NCBI GenBank assembly: GCA_017893485.1
Contig: CM030360.1
Coordinates: 146,072,516 to 146,136,515 of the forward strand
DNA from: Hemerocallis citrina
Lineage: Eukaryota; Streptophyta; Magnoliopsida; Asparagales; Asphodelaceae
Length of the DNA stretch: 64,000 nt
Direction: 5' to 3'
Position numbers and translations under genes: made by a program. The notes under the pieces were generated by a model. The model made no database searches and was not told where the DNA came from. It saw nothing but the letters and a program-made list of their open reading frames with translations. Positions within the stretch are counted from its first letter, which is position 1; each line of letters opens with the position of its first letter. Shown here piece after piece: positions 31,268-44,754 of this stretch.

Positions 31268-32746
31268 ATGGAAGGAGGTGGAAGCTCGATAAAAACTCAA
31301 CAACTCCAATTAGATGACATGGAAACCAAGAATGATGATATGTTATTCTGCAAAGATTTGCATGAGCTGATCGAAGGTGCTGAATCTAAGCCGGAGAATA
31401 TATCCGATGCCGATTGGAGGAAATTGAATCGTAAAGTGATTGGCCACATCAGACAATGTGTGGATAACAATGTCTTTCACCATGTGTCTAATGAAACTGA
31501 CGCTCATGCTCTCTGAGTGAAGCTCGAGTACTTATTCGAGAAGAAGACCACTGTAAAGAAAGCCTTCTTAATCAAAAAGCTCATCAATGTGAAGTACAAG
31601 GATGGCATGAGTGTAACCGAGCACTTAAACAATTTCCAGAACATGATTAACCAATTAGCCACTATGAACATGACGACTGACGACGAGCTACAAGCACTCT
31701 TATTGTTAGGTTCCTTGCCAGACAATTGGGAGACCTTCGTAGTGACTATAAGTAATTCTTCTCCTAATGGTGTTCTAACCATGAACAATGTTAAAGATAG
31801 TATGTTTAATGAAGAAACAAGAACAAGAGTTTCAGGCACCGACAATGGTCAAGTACATGTGACAGAAAGCAGAGGAATAAGCAAGAGTAGAGCTACAAAA
31901 GATCGCGACAGGACTCCAAGCCAATGAAAGCCAAGATTTAGAGGCGCTTGCCATCATTGTGGCAAAGAAGGAAATATGAAGAAGAACTGCCAAGCGTGGA
32001 AGCAATAACAAAAGAAAGAAGATGGCAACCACCCGAAGAAAGATGACAACAACAACAATACCACTGCAGTCCTATGTAGTGATGAAGCTGAGATCCAATC
32101 TATGGGTAAATGCTTACATGTTGGCAACTCTAGCCAAGACATTTGAGTTGGTCTTTGACAACGGTGCTTCCTTTCATGCTACATCCAAGCTGGAGTTCTT
32201 CTTCTCATCCAGAGAAGTCAACTTTGGGACGGTGAAGATGGAAAATGAAAGTTACTCCGAGGTTTTGGAAATTAGTGATAAATGCCTTGAAACAAATGTT
32301 GGCTGCAAGCTGACACTGAAAGATGTGAGACATGTTCCTGAATTGTCGCAATCTGATATCTGTAGGTGTAGTTGACCTACAAGGTTATGAGCATTACATT
32401 GGCCATGGAAGACTAAAGCTTACAAAGGGCTAAATGGTGATTGCTAAAGTCAAGCTTTGTTGCACACTATACAAGTCATATGTTAAAGTCTCTAAAGGAG
32501 AGTTAAATGCAGTTGAGGATTCTTCTCCAGAGATATGGCACAAGAGGTTAGGCCACATAAGTGAGAGAGATCTACAAGTTCTGGCAAAGAAGTCTTTCAT
32601 TCCCTTTGCCAAAGGTACATCTCTAAACTCTTGTGATTATTGTATAATTGGCAAACACAATCGAGTTTATTTTTCTAGCACCTCCACTAGAAAAAGTAAT
32701 TTACTAGATCTTTTTTATTATAATGTGTGTGGTCCCATGGATGTAG
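31268..32746 (+). pseudogene. Copia gag, protease and GAG-pre-integrase part, decayed
   Basis: ATG 31268 (MEGGGSSIKTQQL) begins Gag. Core motifs EYLFEKKTTVKKAFLIKKL and LLGSLPDNWETFVV are clear. TGA at 31514-31516 and 31925-31927 and TAA near 32007 interrupt it. The zinc knuckle reads CHHCGKEGNMKKNC, with Asn where His is required. The protease site reads FDNGASFHAT, with Asn where Ser or Thr of the D-S/T-G triad should be. WHKRLGHISERDL and CDYCIIGKH (HHCC zinc finger) precede CGPMDVEL, where LTR A inserts. Confidence 0.85.
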
Positions 32747-32751
32747 AGTTG
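32747..32751. repeat. Target-site duplication AGTTG (left) of LTR A
   Basis: AGTTG precedes the TGTAACCCTCG start and recurs at 53972-53976 after ...TTCGTGACA. Confidence 0.85.
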
Positions 32752-33175
32752 TGTAACCCTCGTTCCCGCCAATATGTATTTTCTGTGTATTTTCGGTATT
32801 TCGATGTTTGCAAATTATTTTTCACTCTCAATTTCTTTTTTTGTTAAAATGTATTGTTGGATCTTCTATTAAAATCTATTTTTAATCAATGATTTTATTT
32901 GTAACTAGTTTCCAATGATTTTTATATTGTAATACGAATCTTATTATTTTTATTATTATTATGACTTTGATACATATTATAATTATTATTATTGTTACTA
33001 TTATTATTATTGTTTCTGTTATCATTATTATTAGTATTATAAGTATTAACTATTATTATTGTTGTTGTTGTTTCTTGATTGTTTATTAAAAATTTAATTA
33101 TATTCATTAATCGTATTTGCAGTTATTTTCAAATAGTTTTCATATAATCCTATTTTTACATGTGACCTTGTTATT

Positions 33176-33222
33176 GTTATTGTTATTGTTATTGTTATTG
33201 TTATTGTTATTGTTATTATTTT
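33176..33222. repeat. (TTATTG)n microsatellite in LTR A
   Basis: About eight hexamer repeats; ATT-rich runs lie to its left (32940-33070). Confidence 0.88.
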
Positions 33223-33803
33223 ATTACTATAAAATCCTATTGTATTTGTTAGTATTTGAGTATTAACCGAATGTATACTATTTAATTTATTATGCTATTA
33301 TAGTACTATCTAGTTATGTATTTATTTATTGATCTAAATCTTTAAATCTCTATTTTATTGACTTGTATATCTCCTGTTGGATTTTAAAACCCAAACCCGC
33401 TTACCCGTTTAACCCAACCTGCAACCCTATATATATATAACTCTGACCCTAGACTAAAGCCTACCCTACTCTACTGTTCTACCCCCTAACCCTAGCCGCC
33501 ACTGTTCATCATCCCTACCCCCGTTTCCTCCTTCCTTTGCTCTCATCGAAACCCAGACCCAACCACCTGCACCTCTCCGATCATCCTCATCTCCTTTGTC
33601 GCCCATCCATCGCCTTGCACCCTCGTCGCCCCATTCAACCTCCTCTCCTCCTCCATCATCATCCACCGTTGACGTCCCTACCTCTTCGTCAGCCCCGCAC
33701 CTCCGAGCTCCCACCGTCAACCCATCACCTTGCTGCCTCTGCCATTACCAGTCGCCGCCTCATCGTCTCCCCATCATCCCGTTCATCTCCCTCACTCTAG
33801 AAT

Positions 33804-36800
33804 TGTAACACCTCGGATTTTAAAATACTGGAAATTATTCGTTTTTATATATTTTGTAAGGGTGAGAATTATTTTTAAGTGATATCTTATTTTATTTATT
33901 TTCAATATTGATATTAGTACGAATATTTGTGGTAGATTGGTATTATTGTTATATTAGAGTTAAGAGTTGAGATTTTATGTGAGGAAATATAGTTTATTTT
34001 ATTTTATAATTTTGGGAAATTATTATAAGATAATTTTATGTATTTGTCTTGTTCGTATTATTACTATAGAAAAGAGTTGGAGTTTAGTTGTAATATTTTG
34101 GATTTGGAGGGCTTATAGGTAATTATACCTTTTTATTATTATTAAAATATATATTATATTTCCAATATAACCCCTTCTCCATTTTAATTCCTTTTTCTTT
34201 CTTCTCCCTTCTTTCCTTCTTCTCCATTCCGATCAAAACCAGAGAAGCACCGAACCCAAATTTCGGCCCTCTCTCTCTCCTCAAATCCACTTGGATTCTC
34301 GTCAAATCCTAATTAATTTAAGGGACAGGCTAATTGAGGGTTCTCTACATCGTGGAAGTGTCGGATTTTCGAAAGGATTTCGAAAAGGTATACCCTAACT
34401 TATTTTATTGTAGGAAATTGAGTTGGATTAATTTTTATGGAGTAGGATTATTATGGTAGAGAGATTTAGAGATGTTGGAAGTGGTAGATTTGAGGAATTA
34501 GTGGATTATTAGAGAAATTACAAGTTGTTAATAAATTAGGGTTTTGGGTTTGTAAAATAGAGATATATATATAGGAATTATCTCTTGTATGGTAGAGAAA
34601 AATTGTAGTGAGCCATTAGAATAAATGGGGAGTAGTGATTTTGGCATAAACATGAACTTTAGGGTTTATGAAATCGGGTAGAAAACTCGATCCAAATAAT
34701 TCTAGAAAATGCATGTGAGGGTGTAGAGTATTATGAAAGTATATATTAATATGAATTTAGGATGATTTTTATAGGCTTCCAGCTCAATTAAATTGAGTAA
34801 AATAGATTATAGGTGAAAAGTGCACGCCGGGTATTCGGTGAAATGCCCGAGCGATATAGTGGTGAGAATTTGATGAATTCGGAAGCGTAGATGAGTCTTA
34901 TTATTGTTGTTAACCCTAATTTAAGATATTAGGACAAAGGGATTGAAGAAATTAGGAAATAGGAAATTTTCCTATTAGAAAGCCTCCGATCAATAGGTAA
35001 GTTCTTGTATTGGGGTTCGAATTTGAAATCCGTCGATGTAGCTCGCCTACGTATGTTATTTGTGACATGTGGGTGAAGACGGATTTGAATTTGGAGATCC
35101 GTAGGCCGAGTTTTGAGTTTCATGCTAATCGATCCTATAATTTCCAATTTAGGTGGAAAAAGTCGAACTTCGACTGGCTACAGGACGGACGTGGGACATC
35201 GTTTGCTCGATCCATCAGGTGAGTATGTGTATTATAAGTATTTTTATATTGTGGCCGAATTTCGTGGCCTTTTGATATATTTTGTGGGAGTTATGCCAAA
35301 AGTGGACTTTTATTGAAAATACGGATTTTTAAGGATCCAAAATGGGTTTTTGAGATATGTGGTGAAAGTGACTATTTTAAGTATATAAAATCTATAGTAT
35401 GGGTTATTGTGATGTGTTGAAGTATAAAAACTAATTATATTAGCTTGTTTATGCATATTTTTATCCAGTGCATATTTTGTGCATGTTTTGGGGCATATAG
35501 GCCCTTATAGGTAGTTATGATTACATGGAGCATGGTGTATGAGCTAGTATGCTATAATTAGATATTATAAGATTTAATTAAAGGAAATAAGTGATTTTGG
35601 CCCCTTTTCTGGGAAACCTGCATGTGTGGTGTATATTTGTGATATATATATAGATGATTATGATGTGTGATGCAATAGTTGATGAAATTAATAATTAGGT
35701 ACATGTTTACATTGTAATTATGTTCGAAATAAATTAATGGGTAATAATACGATATCATAACGTGATGAAGTATACATTTTGACACTTTTACTATATGGAA
35801 TAATTTAATGTAGTTCTTCTATTAATGTTATAACTGGGCGTATGCCTATATATGATATAAGGAGGTAATGAATAACATGGTACCCTTAATGTGGGTTGTT
35901 ATAGCAAAATAAATATCTTGGCACATTAGTATTATGCAATAATATATTATGATGTTTTATATGATGATATGAAGGTTAATATTGTGCTCACTGGATATGT
36001 ATTAAATGGTAAGATAAAAGAAAAGATAAGATGGTGCGTGCTAATAAACTGTCTTTAATTCTCGTGATAAAATCAAGGTGGTGGCTATTATTGAATTCAA
36101 AAGTGTAGCGCTGTGGAATAAAGTAAGCTGTAATGATGAAATGAGTAATGTTAATAACAGATGGTTTTGTTAACCAGTACCTACAACAATCCTGGGGGTT
36201 TGGGCTAGACCTCCTAACGCCCAAGGACCGGCTTGGGAATAGTGGACCCAAACTATGTTTGGGGTAAGTGGATTTTATCGCCCAAGCTATTGGCTTGAGG
36301 CCTGGTTTTCCCTCGATGACAGCTGTCGCGAGGAAGCACCCTAGTGGGACTAGTGGTGAGTGTTTGTCTCGCTGGCTTCGGTTGGGAGGAAGTACCCTAG
36401 TGGGACTAGGGGTTAGTGGTTTTTCCCTCGATGATAGATGTCGCGAGGAAGCACCCTAGTGGGACTAGTGGTGAGTGTTTGCCTCGCTGGCTTCGGCTGG
36501 GAGGAAGTACCCTAGTGGGACTAGGGGTTAGTGGTTTTTTCCTCGATGACAGACGTCGCGAGGAGGCACCCTAGTGGGACTAGGAGTGTTGTGTTCCCTC
36601 GCTAGTTCGGCTAGGAGGAAGACGTAGCCTCGGACGAGTAAGACTCTGGGAGAGCATCGGACCGCGTGTTTACTGGGCTGTCAGCTTTCAGTATGTTGGG
36701 ATATTGTGGCTCACTGGTCGACAAACTAATAAAATAACTATGTGTTAATAAAAATGTGAGGGTAAAGAAAGTGGAAAGTGAATTGTGAATTGTGGATGAG

Positions 36801-38649
36801 AAAGAAAATAGTTGTGAATGAAGCAAATAAGAAAGAAAATGAGTTATGAGTTAGTGTATGAAAAGAAGTGATAAATGCAGTACGTGGTTAATTTAAAATG
36901 ATAGTAATAAAAGAGACATGTGTTAATATGAATAGTACGAAGTAATTGTATTATGTGAGTGATTATTAAAGTAAAATACCGTGTGATATGAGTTGCACCT
37001 TGGAATTGTGTCAAGGAACTACCTGTCCGCTATTTTTGTGGAAATGGTGGGAACTACCTACCTTGGCATAATGCGCAGGGTGAGTTGGTATACTAGTGGT
37101 AATGATTAATAGAAATGAGAAATTAAATAAAGTGAAGATGATAAGTGATTGTAGTGAAGTAATAACCAAGCTATCGGCTTGAGATGTGATGTGATATTAC
37201 CCAAACTGTGTGTTTGGGGTGCGGTGATTATTACCCAAGCTATCGGCTATGGGGTGTGATATGTGGTGGCCCCAGATTGTGTTTGGGGATTAAGTTAAAA
37301 TGATAATAAGATTTATTGTTTATAAGAAAAAGAAATTACTAAGTGGTGTAGTGAGTTATGAATGAGTTATAAAACGTGTTTTGATGCAATAAGAATGTTC
37401 ATTCGCATAAGTGATACGGTGATGATGTGATGAAATGCAAGTTAATTATAATGTAAGGAGAGGTTATGTTTGTGTTATATAACGTGAATGAATATGGCAT
37501 TAAGGGAATGAATGCATATGTTTCTGATGTGATACATGATTTAATACAATAAAATAAATACTTGTGCTATGAAGGTGGTTATGAAAATGGTTAATGCAAA
37601 AAGTATGTTGTGTTATGAGTTTATATCCATATAAATGGTTATTAAAGAAAGATGTAATAACATCATGTAGTTATTCATATAATGCTATTATGACGATACT
37701 TGTGGAAGAATGAATATTTGGGTTAGAGAATTTAAATTGAAAAGTAATGGATTGTATGTGTATTCGTACTATGCGGATGTAAAATAAGAATATATATATA
37801 CGAGGTTGATGTGAAGTATATTATGAAATGTGGGAAGTTATGGATAATTAAACAGTTGAATGCAGGATTGGCAAAGTATTTGATATATCGTCGTATTGAT
37901 GATGTTGTTGTGTTCAGGATTCAGGTTGCATTATCTTAACTTGGTATTTGTAAGTTTAAATTATTTTCTTTATACTATTTTAATTTATTATTAGATTAAT
38001 AACTATACTCACACCAGAAATGGCTGACCCCTTAGTGTTTGGGGGGTTAGGGGAGTCTGAGGACTACCCTAGATCCCCTACTGTTACAGGTTCTCATCAG
38101 TGCAGAGGTGAGGCGTGGATTGGTAGGATGAAGTTTTATTTTAAAAATTTGTACTAATTAGTTATGTGAATAGTAAAATTTATGATCTAAATTGTGTTAT
38201 GGATGTATAAGCATGTATATGATGATGATGAGTATAGTGTGGGGTGGTGTGGTATGTTTGTGACCCGTACCCATCTTTTTGTGGAGTACTGGGCTCTGTG
38301 GTAGGTTTTACAAGGATTTTTCTAAATTTTTACCTCGTTTTTCAAAGAAATTTATAGTTTTTATTTGATATTTGATAATCCATTATGAGTTTGGCCCCCA
38401 AAGCATTACATTATATTGCCTGTGTGTTTCTGCTCATTTTGGCCTGGGGAGCCCGTGAAATTATTGCGTGTATTGTGAGCTACGAAATTTTGAGCAGAAT
38501 TCCGTAAGCTATTTGTGTTTCGGGGCAAAATTTACAGGGGAAATTTTGCCAAAATTTTTCTTGAAATATAACTTTCTTAGTTTATGTTTAAAATGACATA
38601 GAAATTGAAAGAATTGAATTTGGAAAAAAAAAATTTTGGGGGTGTCACA
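33804..38649 (+). mobile_element. LTR B: 4.8 kb long LTR (probably solo) inserted in LTR A
   Basis: Begins TGTAACACCTCGG and ends GGGGGTGTCACA, flanked by AGAAT at 33799-33803 and 38650-38654. It has no gag or pol frame over 4,846 bp. A pyrimidine-rich leader (34185-34290) and a 115-bp tandem repeat are visible. The termini TGTAACACC/GGTGTCACA are typical of plant gypsy LTRs. Length and gene absence suggest a solo LTR, formed by recombination between two LTRs. Confidence 0.78.
36300..36630. repeat. 115-bp tandem repeat inside LTR B, 3 units
   Basis: CCTCGATGAC-type starts at 36311, 36426 and 36541. Each unit has GCACCCTAGTGGGACTAG, and the first two also have GTACCCTAGTGGGACTAGGG, so there is a half-unit symmetry. 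Confidence 0.88.
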
Positions 38650-39739
38650 AGAATCCACCATCGTCATTACGCTCATCCCTTTACCTTGTCCTCGTCGAAC
38701 CCAACACCACTCCCTCTTCCATCGTCATCCCTTCATCGAGCTCCCCTCGACGCTGCTGTCCCGAGCCCCCGTCGCCATTGCCTCCCTTATTTTCCTCTCC
38801 AAATAACAGAGCGCCCACCGTCGCTGCACCCATCACCCCGTCGCTGTCGAAGCCCCGCAGCAATCCTACCTTGCTGCCGTCAACCGCCCTTGCCCACCGT
38901 AGCTACAGTCGAAGCCGCCGCCATACACCAGTGCAACATCGACATCAAGGAGGGGGAGATTAATCTTTGAATCTCAACCATCTGATCCTCTCGTGATTGT
39001 GATTATCGTCATCGAGTTCCATCATATCAGATATGGACCGTCCGATCCCTGATCATCTTGATCATCAGCCTCAGAGCGTTCTCAGCCATCTGATCTGCTT
39101 AATCTCATATGATTGAGATCAGATCAGGAAATCAATGATCTTAGCTGTCTGTTTGATCTGATCGTGATCATCATTATCAACTCTTGGATCTCAGCCGTCA
39201 GATCATCTTGATCTTGATCGTCATCAAGATCCGTGCCAGATCTGATCCATCCGATCTTGATCGTCGATAAACGTCACCATCCAATCAAGGCAAGTAACTT
39301 GTATGAATTTTTTGTTCCTCGTACAAACATAAATACCGCAAGTAGATCTTCATTATAACTTGTTCTTCATGTTCTTATTCATTAATGATCTTAGTTCTAT
39401 TCGTTGATTTGCTTCTATCAACTCCATAGTCAAAAAGAGTTCACAAACACTTCATTATTATATCCATCACACAAACACTATGTAGATCTAGGAGATTTAT
39501 CTATATGAATGCATGTTGTAAGTGTTTGTTTGTGTGTTGAGCATGTGAATGTTGTCTTCTTTGTTAATGACTTGAAAATACATGTGGCTTGCTGATTTGA
39601 TACTCGTTACATTCTGATTTCCACCATGCTTCAACCCGAATCCATGATTAGTAACTTTATATGCTGTTGTCATGATTTTGTATGTTGATTTCGACCCTGT
39701 TAATGACTAAATTTTGGATTAAGTTCTGAATATGAATCA

Positions 39740-39742
39740 TAG
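39740..39742. repeat. Target-site duplication TAG (left) of the CACTA element
   Basis: TAG lies directly before CACTACAAC and directly after CAGTAGTG (52210-52212). CACTA transposons always make 3-bp duplications. Confidence 0.85.
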
Positions 39743-40316
39743 CACTACAACACAGAACCTATTCGCCGGCGTTTTTTTAGACCTTCACCGGCGGTTTTTT
39801 ACGCCGGTGAAATATTCACCGGCATTTATAAAAACGCCGGTGCAAATGCCGCCGAATCGAGCCTCGCGGAAAGATAGGCGTATTCACCGGCGTTTTTACT
39901 GGATGCCGGTATATCTTTAAAATACACCGGCGGCCAGACAAACACCGGTATATGGCAATTTCTGGGTGCCGTTCTTTCCCCAATATACATTCACCGGCGG
40001 TCACATGCCGCCGGTATATATCTTTTCACCGGCGATTGTACAAACGCCGGTGAATGTGTAATATTTACCGGCGGTCATGAAACGCCGGTGTATGCTTGTT
40101 TCTAAGCGCCCTTCTTTCCCTACTTACAAACACCGGCGTGTCGTAAAACGCCGCTATAGAGATATTCATCGGCGTTGTATAAAACGCCGGTGTATCTTAG
40201 GACTGTTGCAACTTACGGGTACACCGGCCTGTGTGGAAACGCCTCTCTAACGAAATTTTCAACTAAGCAATTAGATACACCGGCGTTCTATGAAACGTCG
40301 GTGTATGCCCGTTGGT
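39743..40316. repeat. Left subterminal CCGGCG palindrome region of the CACTA element
   Basis: Repeated pairs such as CACCGGCG...CGCCGGTG face each other over 10-20 bases (near 39785-39845, 39895-39950, 39990-40015, 40028-40055, 40067-40095, 40130-40190 and 40275-40305). In En/Spm such subterminal motifs bind the TNPA-like protein. Here they are mainly inverted pairs rather than simple direct repeats. Confidence 0.85.
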
Positions 40317-40739
40317 TTTTCCTGTTCCAATTTTTCATTCGATTTCAATTCACAATTTCATTTAAAAAACCTGTAAACTAATTCACAACTGATTCAACCA
40401 ATTTTAGGCATATTAATGCGCAAATCACAACCAAACACAAGAATTAATTAAGATAATAAAGTTTCACACATAGTCCATTAATCGTCCAAATTTACCGCAT
40501 AATTAACACAGTGTCATAATTAACAAATATAGTAATTAACATCCAAAATATCTCAACAATTACTTAAAACAACAATCCAGAATATAACAACAACAAGAAC
40601 AACATAACAACAACAACTAGAGTAGGCCGACCACAGATCCATACCCCTCAAGTAGCTTCAGTGCTGATCATCAGAATTTCCTTCATCTGGGTGACCGCTC
40701 TATGAAAAAAAAAACAATAATTTAGTTCAACAGGAAACC

Positions 40740-41140
40740 AAATATAAGAAAAATAAGAAAAATAAGAAGGGGCTCATATCAAGTGTAGTTTTAAGGAACT
40801 GTTATCGTGGAAGGAAACCAAATATAGAAGCCAGAAATGGAAACAGAGAATGGTAGAGAATGAGGATACACCAGGCTAACATAGCGGCATTTTCCTCATC
40901 TCTCTCTCATCCCTTCTTTCCCTTCAGCACACGCACACAAAGAGACATCATCAACAACAACAAGAGCGACAAGAACAACAATAATAATAAATTATTATAA
41001 ACGAGATGTCTCTATATGGGTTTTCAGATCTCCACTCGAGCCCTCTCTTTCTAATCACAGCCCAATTAAGAACATAGACGACAGCCACTAAACAATCCAA
41101 TCACAGCCCAATCAAAATTTGCCATCCTGGATCTTAAATC
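40740..41140. repeat. Triplicated ~350-bp segment, copy 1
   Basis: GGGCTCATATCAAGTGTAG, GTGGAAGGAAACCAA, ACGAGATGTCTCTATATGGG and TAATCACAGCCCAATTAA occur in the same order at 44110-44410 (copy 2) and 44765-45080 (copy 3). No coding frame. From 40316 to 40739 only AT-rich DNA is seen. Confidence 0.82.
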
Positions 41141-41144
41141 TTCA

Positions 41145-43950
41145 GATGCATGAATTCAGCTTCTTTAACAGTAAAAGAAAATGAAAATTTCCAGTATCTA
41201 AGCATATATGTTTCTCTATTAATTCTTCATCCCAACTAAATCATGATGTTTGTGGCTCCAAAATAAACCTGCACAAGGTTTGTTCAGCCCAATTCTTGTA
41301 CAGATTTGGAGGATTTTGGTATACAGCCAGCATCCTTAGTTGACAGTTAACCCATTTTGGTTAAAAAATCATGCTAAGATGACAATCAGATGCATGAATT
41401 CAGCATCTTTGACAGTGAAAGAAAATGAAAATTTCCAGTATCTAAGCATATATGTTTCTCCATTAATTCATCATCCCAACTAAATCATAATGTTTGTGGC
41501 TCCAAAAGAAACCTGCACAAGGTTTGTTCAGCCCAATTCTTGTACAGATTTGGAGGATTTTGGTATACATACAGCATCCTTAGTTAACAGTGAACCCATT
41601 TTGGTAAAAAAATCATGCTAAGATGACAATCAGATGCATGCGATCAGTTTCTTTAACAGTAAAAGGAAATGAAAATTTCCAGTATCTAAGCATATATGTT
41701 TCTCTATTAATTCTTCATCCCAACTAAATCATGATGTTTGTGGCTCCAAAATAAACCTGCACAAGGTTTGTTCAGCCCAATTCTTGTACAGATTTGGAGG
41801 ATTTTGGTATACAGCCAGCATCCTTAGTTGAAAGTTAACCCATTTTGGTTAAAAAATCATACTAAGATGACAATCAGATGCATGAATTCAGCTTCTTTAA
41901 CAGTAAAAGAAAATGAAAATTTCCAGTATCTAAGCATATATGTTTCTCCATTAATTCTTCATCCCAACTAAATAATGATGTTTGTGGCTCCAAAAGTAAC
42001 CTGCACAAGGTTTGTTCAGCCCAATTCTTGTACAGATTTGGAGGATTTTGGTATACATACAGCATCCTTAGTTGACAGTGAACCCATTTTGGTAAAAAAA
42101 TCATGCTAAGATGACAATCAGATGCATGCGATCAGTTTTTTTAACAGTAAAAGAAAATGAAAATTTCCAGTATCTAAGCATATATGTTTCTCTATTAATT
42201 CTTCATCCCAACTAAATCATGATGTTTGTGGCTCCAAAATAAACCTGCACAAGGTTTGTTCAGCCCAATTCTTGTACAGATTTGGAGGATTTTGGTATAC
42301 ATCCAGCATCCTTAGTTGATAGTTAACCCATTTTGGTAAAAAAAAACATGCTAAGATGGCAATCAGATGCATGAATTCAGCATCTTTGACAGTGAAAGAA
42401 AATGAAAATTTCCAGTATCTAAGCATATATGTTTCTCCATTAATTCATCATCCCAACTAAATCATGATGTTTGTGGCTCCAAAAGAAACCTGCACAAGGT
42501 TTGTTCAGCCCAATTCTTGTACAAATTTGGAGGATTTTGGTATACTTACAACATCCTTAGTTGACACTGAACCCATTTTGGTAAAAAAATCATGCTAAGA
42601 TGACAATCAGATGCATGAATTCAGTTTCTTTAACAGTAAAAGAAAATGAAAATTTCCGGTATCTAAGCATATATGTTTCTCTATTAATTCTTCATCCCAA
42701 CTAAATCATGATGTTTGTGGCTCCAAAATAAACCTGCACAAGGTTTGTTCAGTCCAATTTTTGTACAGATTTAGAGGATTTTGGTATACAGCCAGCATTC
42801 TTAGTTGACAGTCAACCCATTTTGGTAAAAAAATCATGCTAAGATGACAATCAGATGCATGAATTCAGCTTCTTTAACAGTAAAAGAAAATGAAAATTTC
42901 CAGTATCTAAGCATATATGTTTCTCCATTAATTCATCATCCCAACTAAATCATGATGTTTGTGGCTCCAAAAGAAACCTGCACAAGGTTTGTTCAGCCCA
43001 ATTCTTGTACAGATTTGGAGGATTTTGGTATACATGCAGCATCCTTATTTGACAGTGAACCCATTTTGGTAAAAAAATCATGCTAAGATGACAATCAGAT
43101 GCATGAATTCAGTTTCTTTAACAGTAAAAAGAAATGAAAATTTCCAGTATCTAAGCATATATGTTTCTCTATTAATTCTTCATCCCAACTAAATGTTGAT
43201 GTTTGTGGCTCCAAAATAAACCTGCACAAGGTTTGTTCAGCCCAATTCTTGTACAAATTTGGAGGATTTTGGTATACAGCCAGCATCCTTAGTTGACAGT
43301 CAACCCATTTTGGTAAAAAAATCATGCTAAGATGGCAATCAGATGCATGAATTCAGTTTCTTTAACAGCAAAAGAAAATGAAAATTTTCAGTATCTAAGC
43401 ATATATGTTTCTCTATTAATTCTTCATCCCAACTAAATGATGATGTTTGTGGCTCCAAAATAAACCTGCACAAGGTTTGTTCAGCCCAATTCTTGTACAG
43501 ATTTGGAGGATTTTGGTATACAGCTAGCATCCTTAGTTGACAGTCAACCCATTTTGGTAAAAAAATCATGCTAAGATGACAATCAGATGCATGCGATCAG
43601 TTTTTTTAACAGTAAAAGGAAATGAAAATTTTCAGTATCTAAGCATATATGTTTGTCTATTAATTCTTCATCCCAACTAAACCATTGATGTTTGTGGCTC
43701 CAAAATAAACTTGCACAAGGTTTGTTCCGCCCATTTCTTGTACAGATTTGGAGGATTTTGGTATACATACAACATCCTTAGTTGACAGTGAACCCATTTT
43801 GGTAAAAAAAAACATGCTAAGAAGGCAATCAGATGCATGAACTCAGATTCTTTAACAGTAAAAGAAAATGAAAATTTCCAGTATCTAAGCATATATGTTT
43901 CTTTATTAATTCTTCATCCCAACTAAACCATTGATGTTTGTGGCTCAAAG
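41145..43950. repeat. 244-bp tandem array, left block, about 11.5 units
   Basis: GCACAAGGTT recurs at 41271, 41515, 41759, 42003, 42247, 42492, 42736, 42980, 43224, 43468 and 43713, almost always 244 bp apart. Units contain AAATGAAAATTTCCAGTATC, TGTACAGATTTGGAGG and GTTAACCCATTTTGG. Short minus-strand frames within units are repeat translation, not genes. Confidence 0.94.
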
Positions 43951-44099
43951 AAGATTTTAGATCCAGGATGAAAAATTTTGATTGGGCTTTGAATGGAGAT
44001 TCTAGTCATAGATCGATTCTTCGGAGTCCGACTTTCTAAAGGAAATGCCATTTGGAAGTATGCGGGTACATGTTTGTTGGATAACCAAAACTCCCATTT

Positions 44100-44410
44100 T
44101 TATTGAAGAAAAATAAGAATAGGGCTCATATCAAGTGTAGTTTTAAGGACCTATCATCGTGGAAGGAAACCAAATATAGAAGCCAGAAAGAGGAATGGTA
44201 GAGAATGAGGATACACCACGCACATAAAGAGACATCAGCAACAACAGCAAGAGCGACAAGAACAACAATAATAATAAATTATTATGAACGAGATGTCTCT
44301 ATATGGGTTTCCAGATCTCCACTCAAGCCCTCTCTTTCTAATCACAGCCCAATTAAGAACACTTGTTGATAGTCACTAAAAAATCCAATCACAGCCCAAT
44401 CAAAATTTGT
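44100..44410. repeat. Triplicated segment, copy 2
   Basis: Same landmarks as 40740-41140, somewhat shortened: the stretch with GCTAACATAGCGGCATTTTCC is missing. Confidence 0.78.
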
Positions 44411-44424
44411 GATCCTGGATCTAG

Positions 44425-44612
44425 AAACATATATGCTTAGATACTGCAAATTTTCATTTTCTTTTATTGTTAAAGAAGCTGAATTCATGCATCTGATTGC
44501 CATCTTGGCATGATTTTTTACCAAAATGGGTTCACTGTCAACTAAGGATGCTAGCTGTATACCAAAATCCTCCAAATCTGTACAAGAATTGGGCGGAACA
44601 AACATGTGTGCA
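44425..44612. repeat. Inverted fragment of the 244-bp repeat
   Basis: ACATATATGCTTAGATACTG to AATCTGTACAAGAATTGGGC is the reverse complement of part of one 244-bp unit, lying outside both arrays and pointing the other way. Confidence 0.85.
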
Positions 44613-44754
44613 GGTCATAGAATGTCATCTAAGCATGCTATATGCCAAAGTGGGGTTGGTCATAGAATGCATGAACGACACGTATTAGTGTTTGTGAGTA
44701 TGCAGTGGGGTGCAGCGATGATCACTAGTTGGATCACCAAAACTCCCAATTTTA

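Noticed and set aside
41145..43950. Repeated 60-76-codon frames with MIFLPKWV and YQNPPNLYKNWAEQTL
   Set aside because: They recur with the 244-bp period and are repeat-unit translation, although the wording is conserved; no start context or larger gene joins them.
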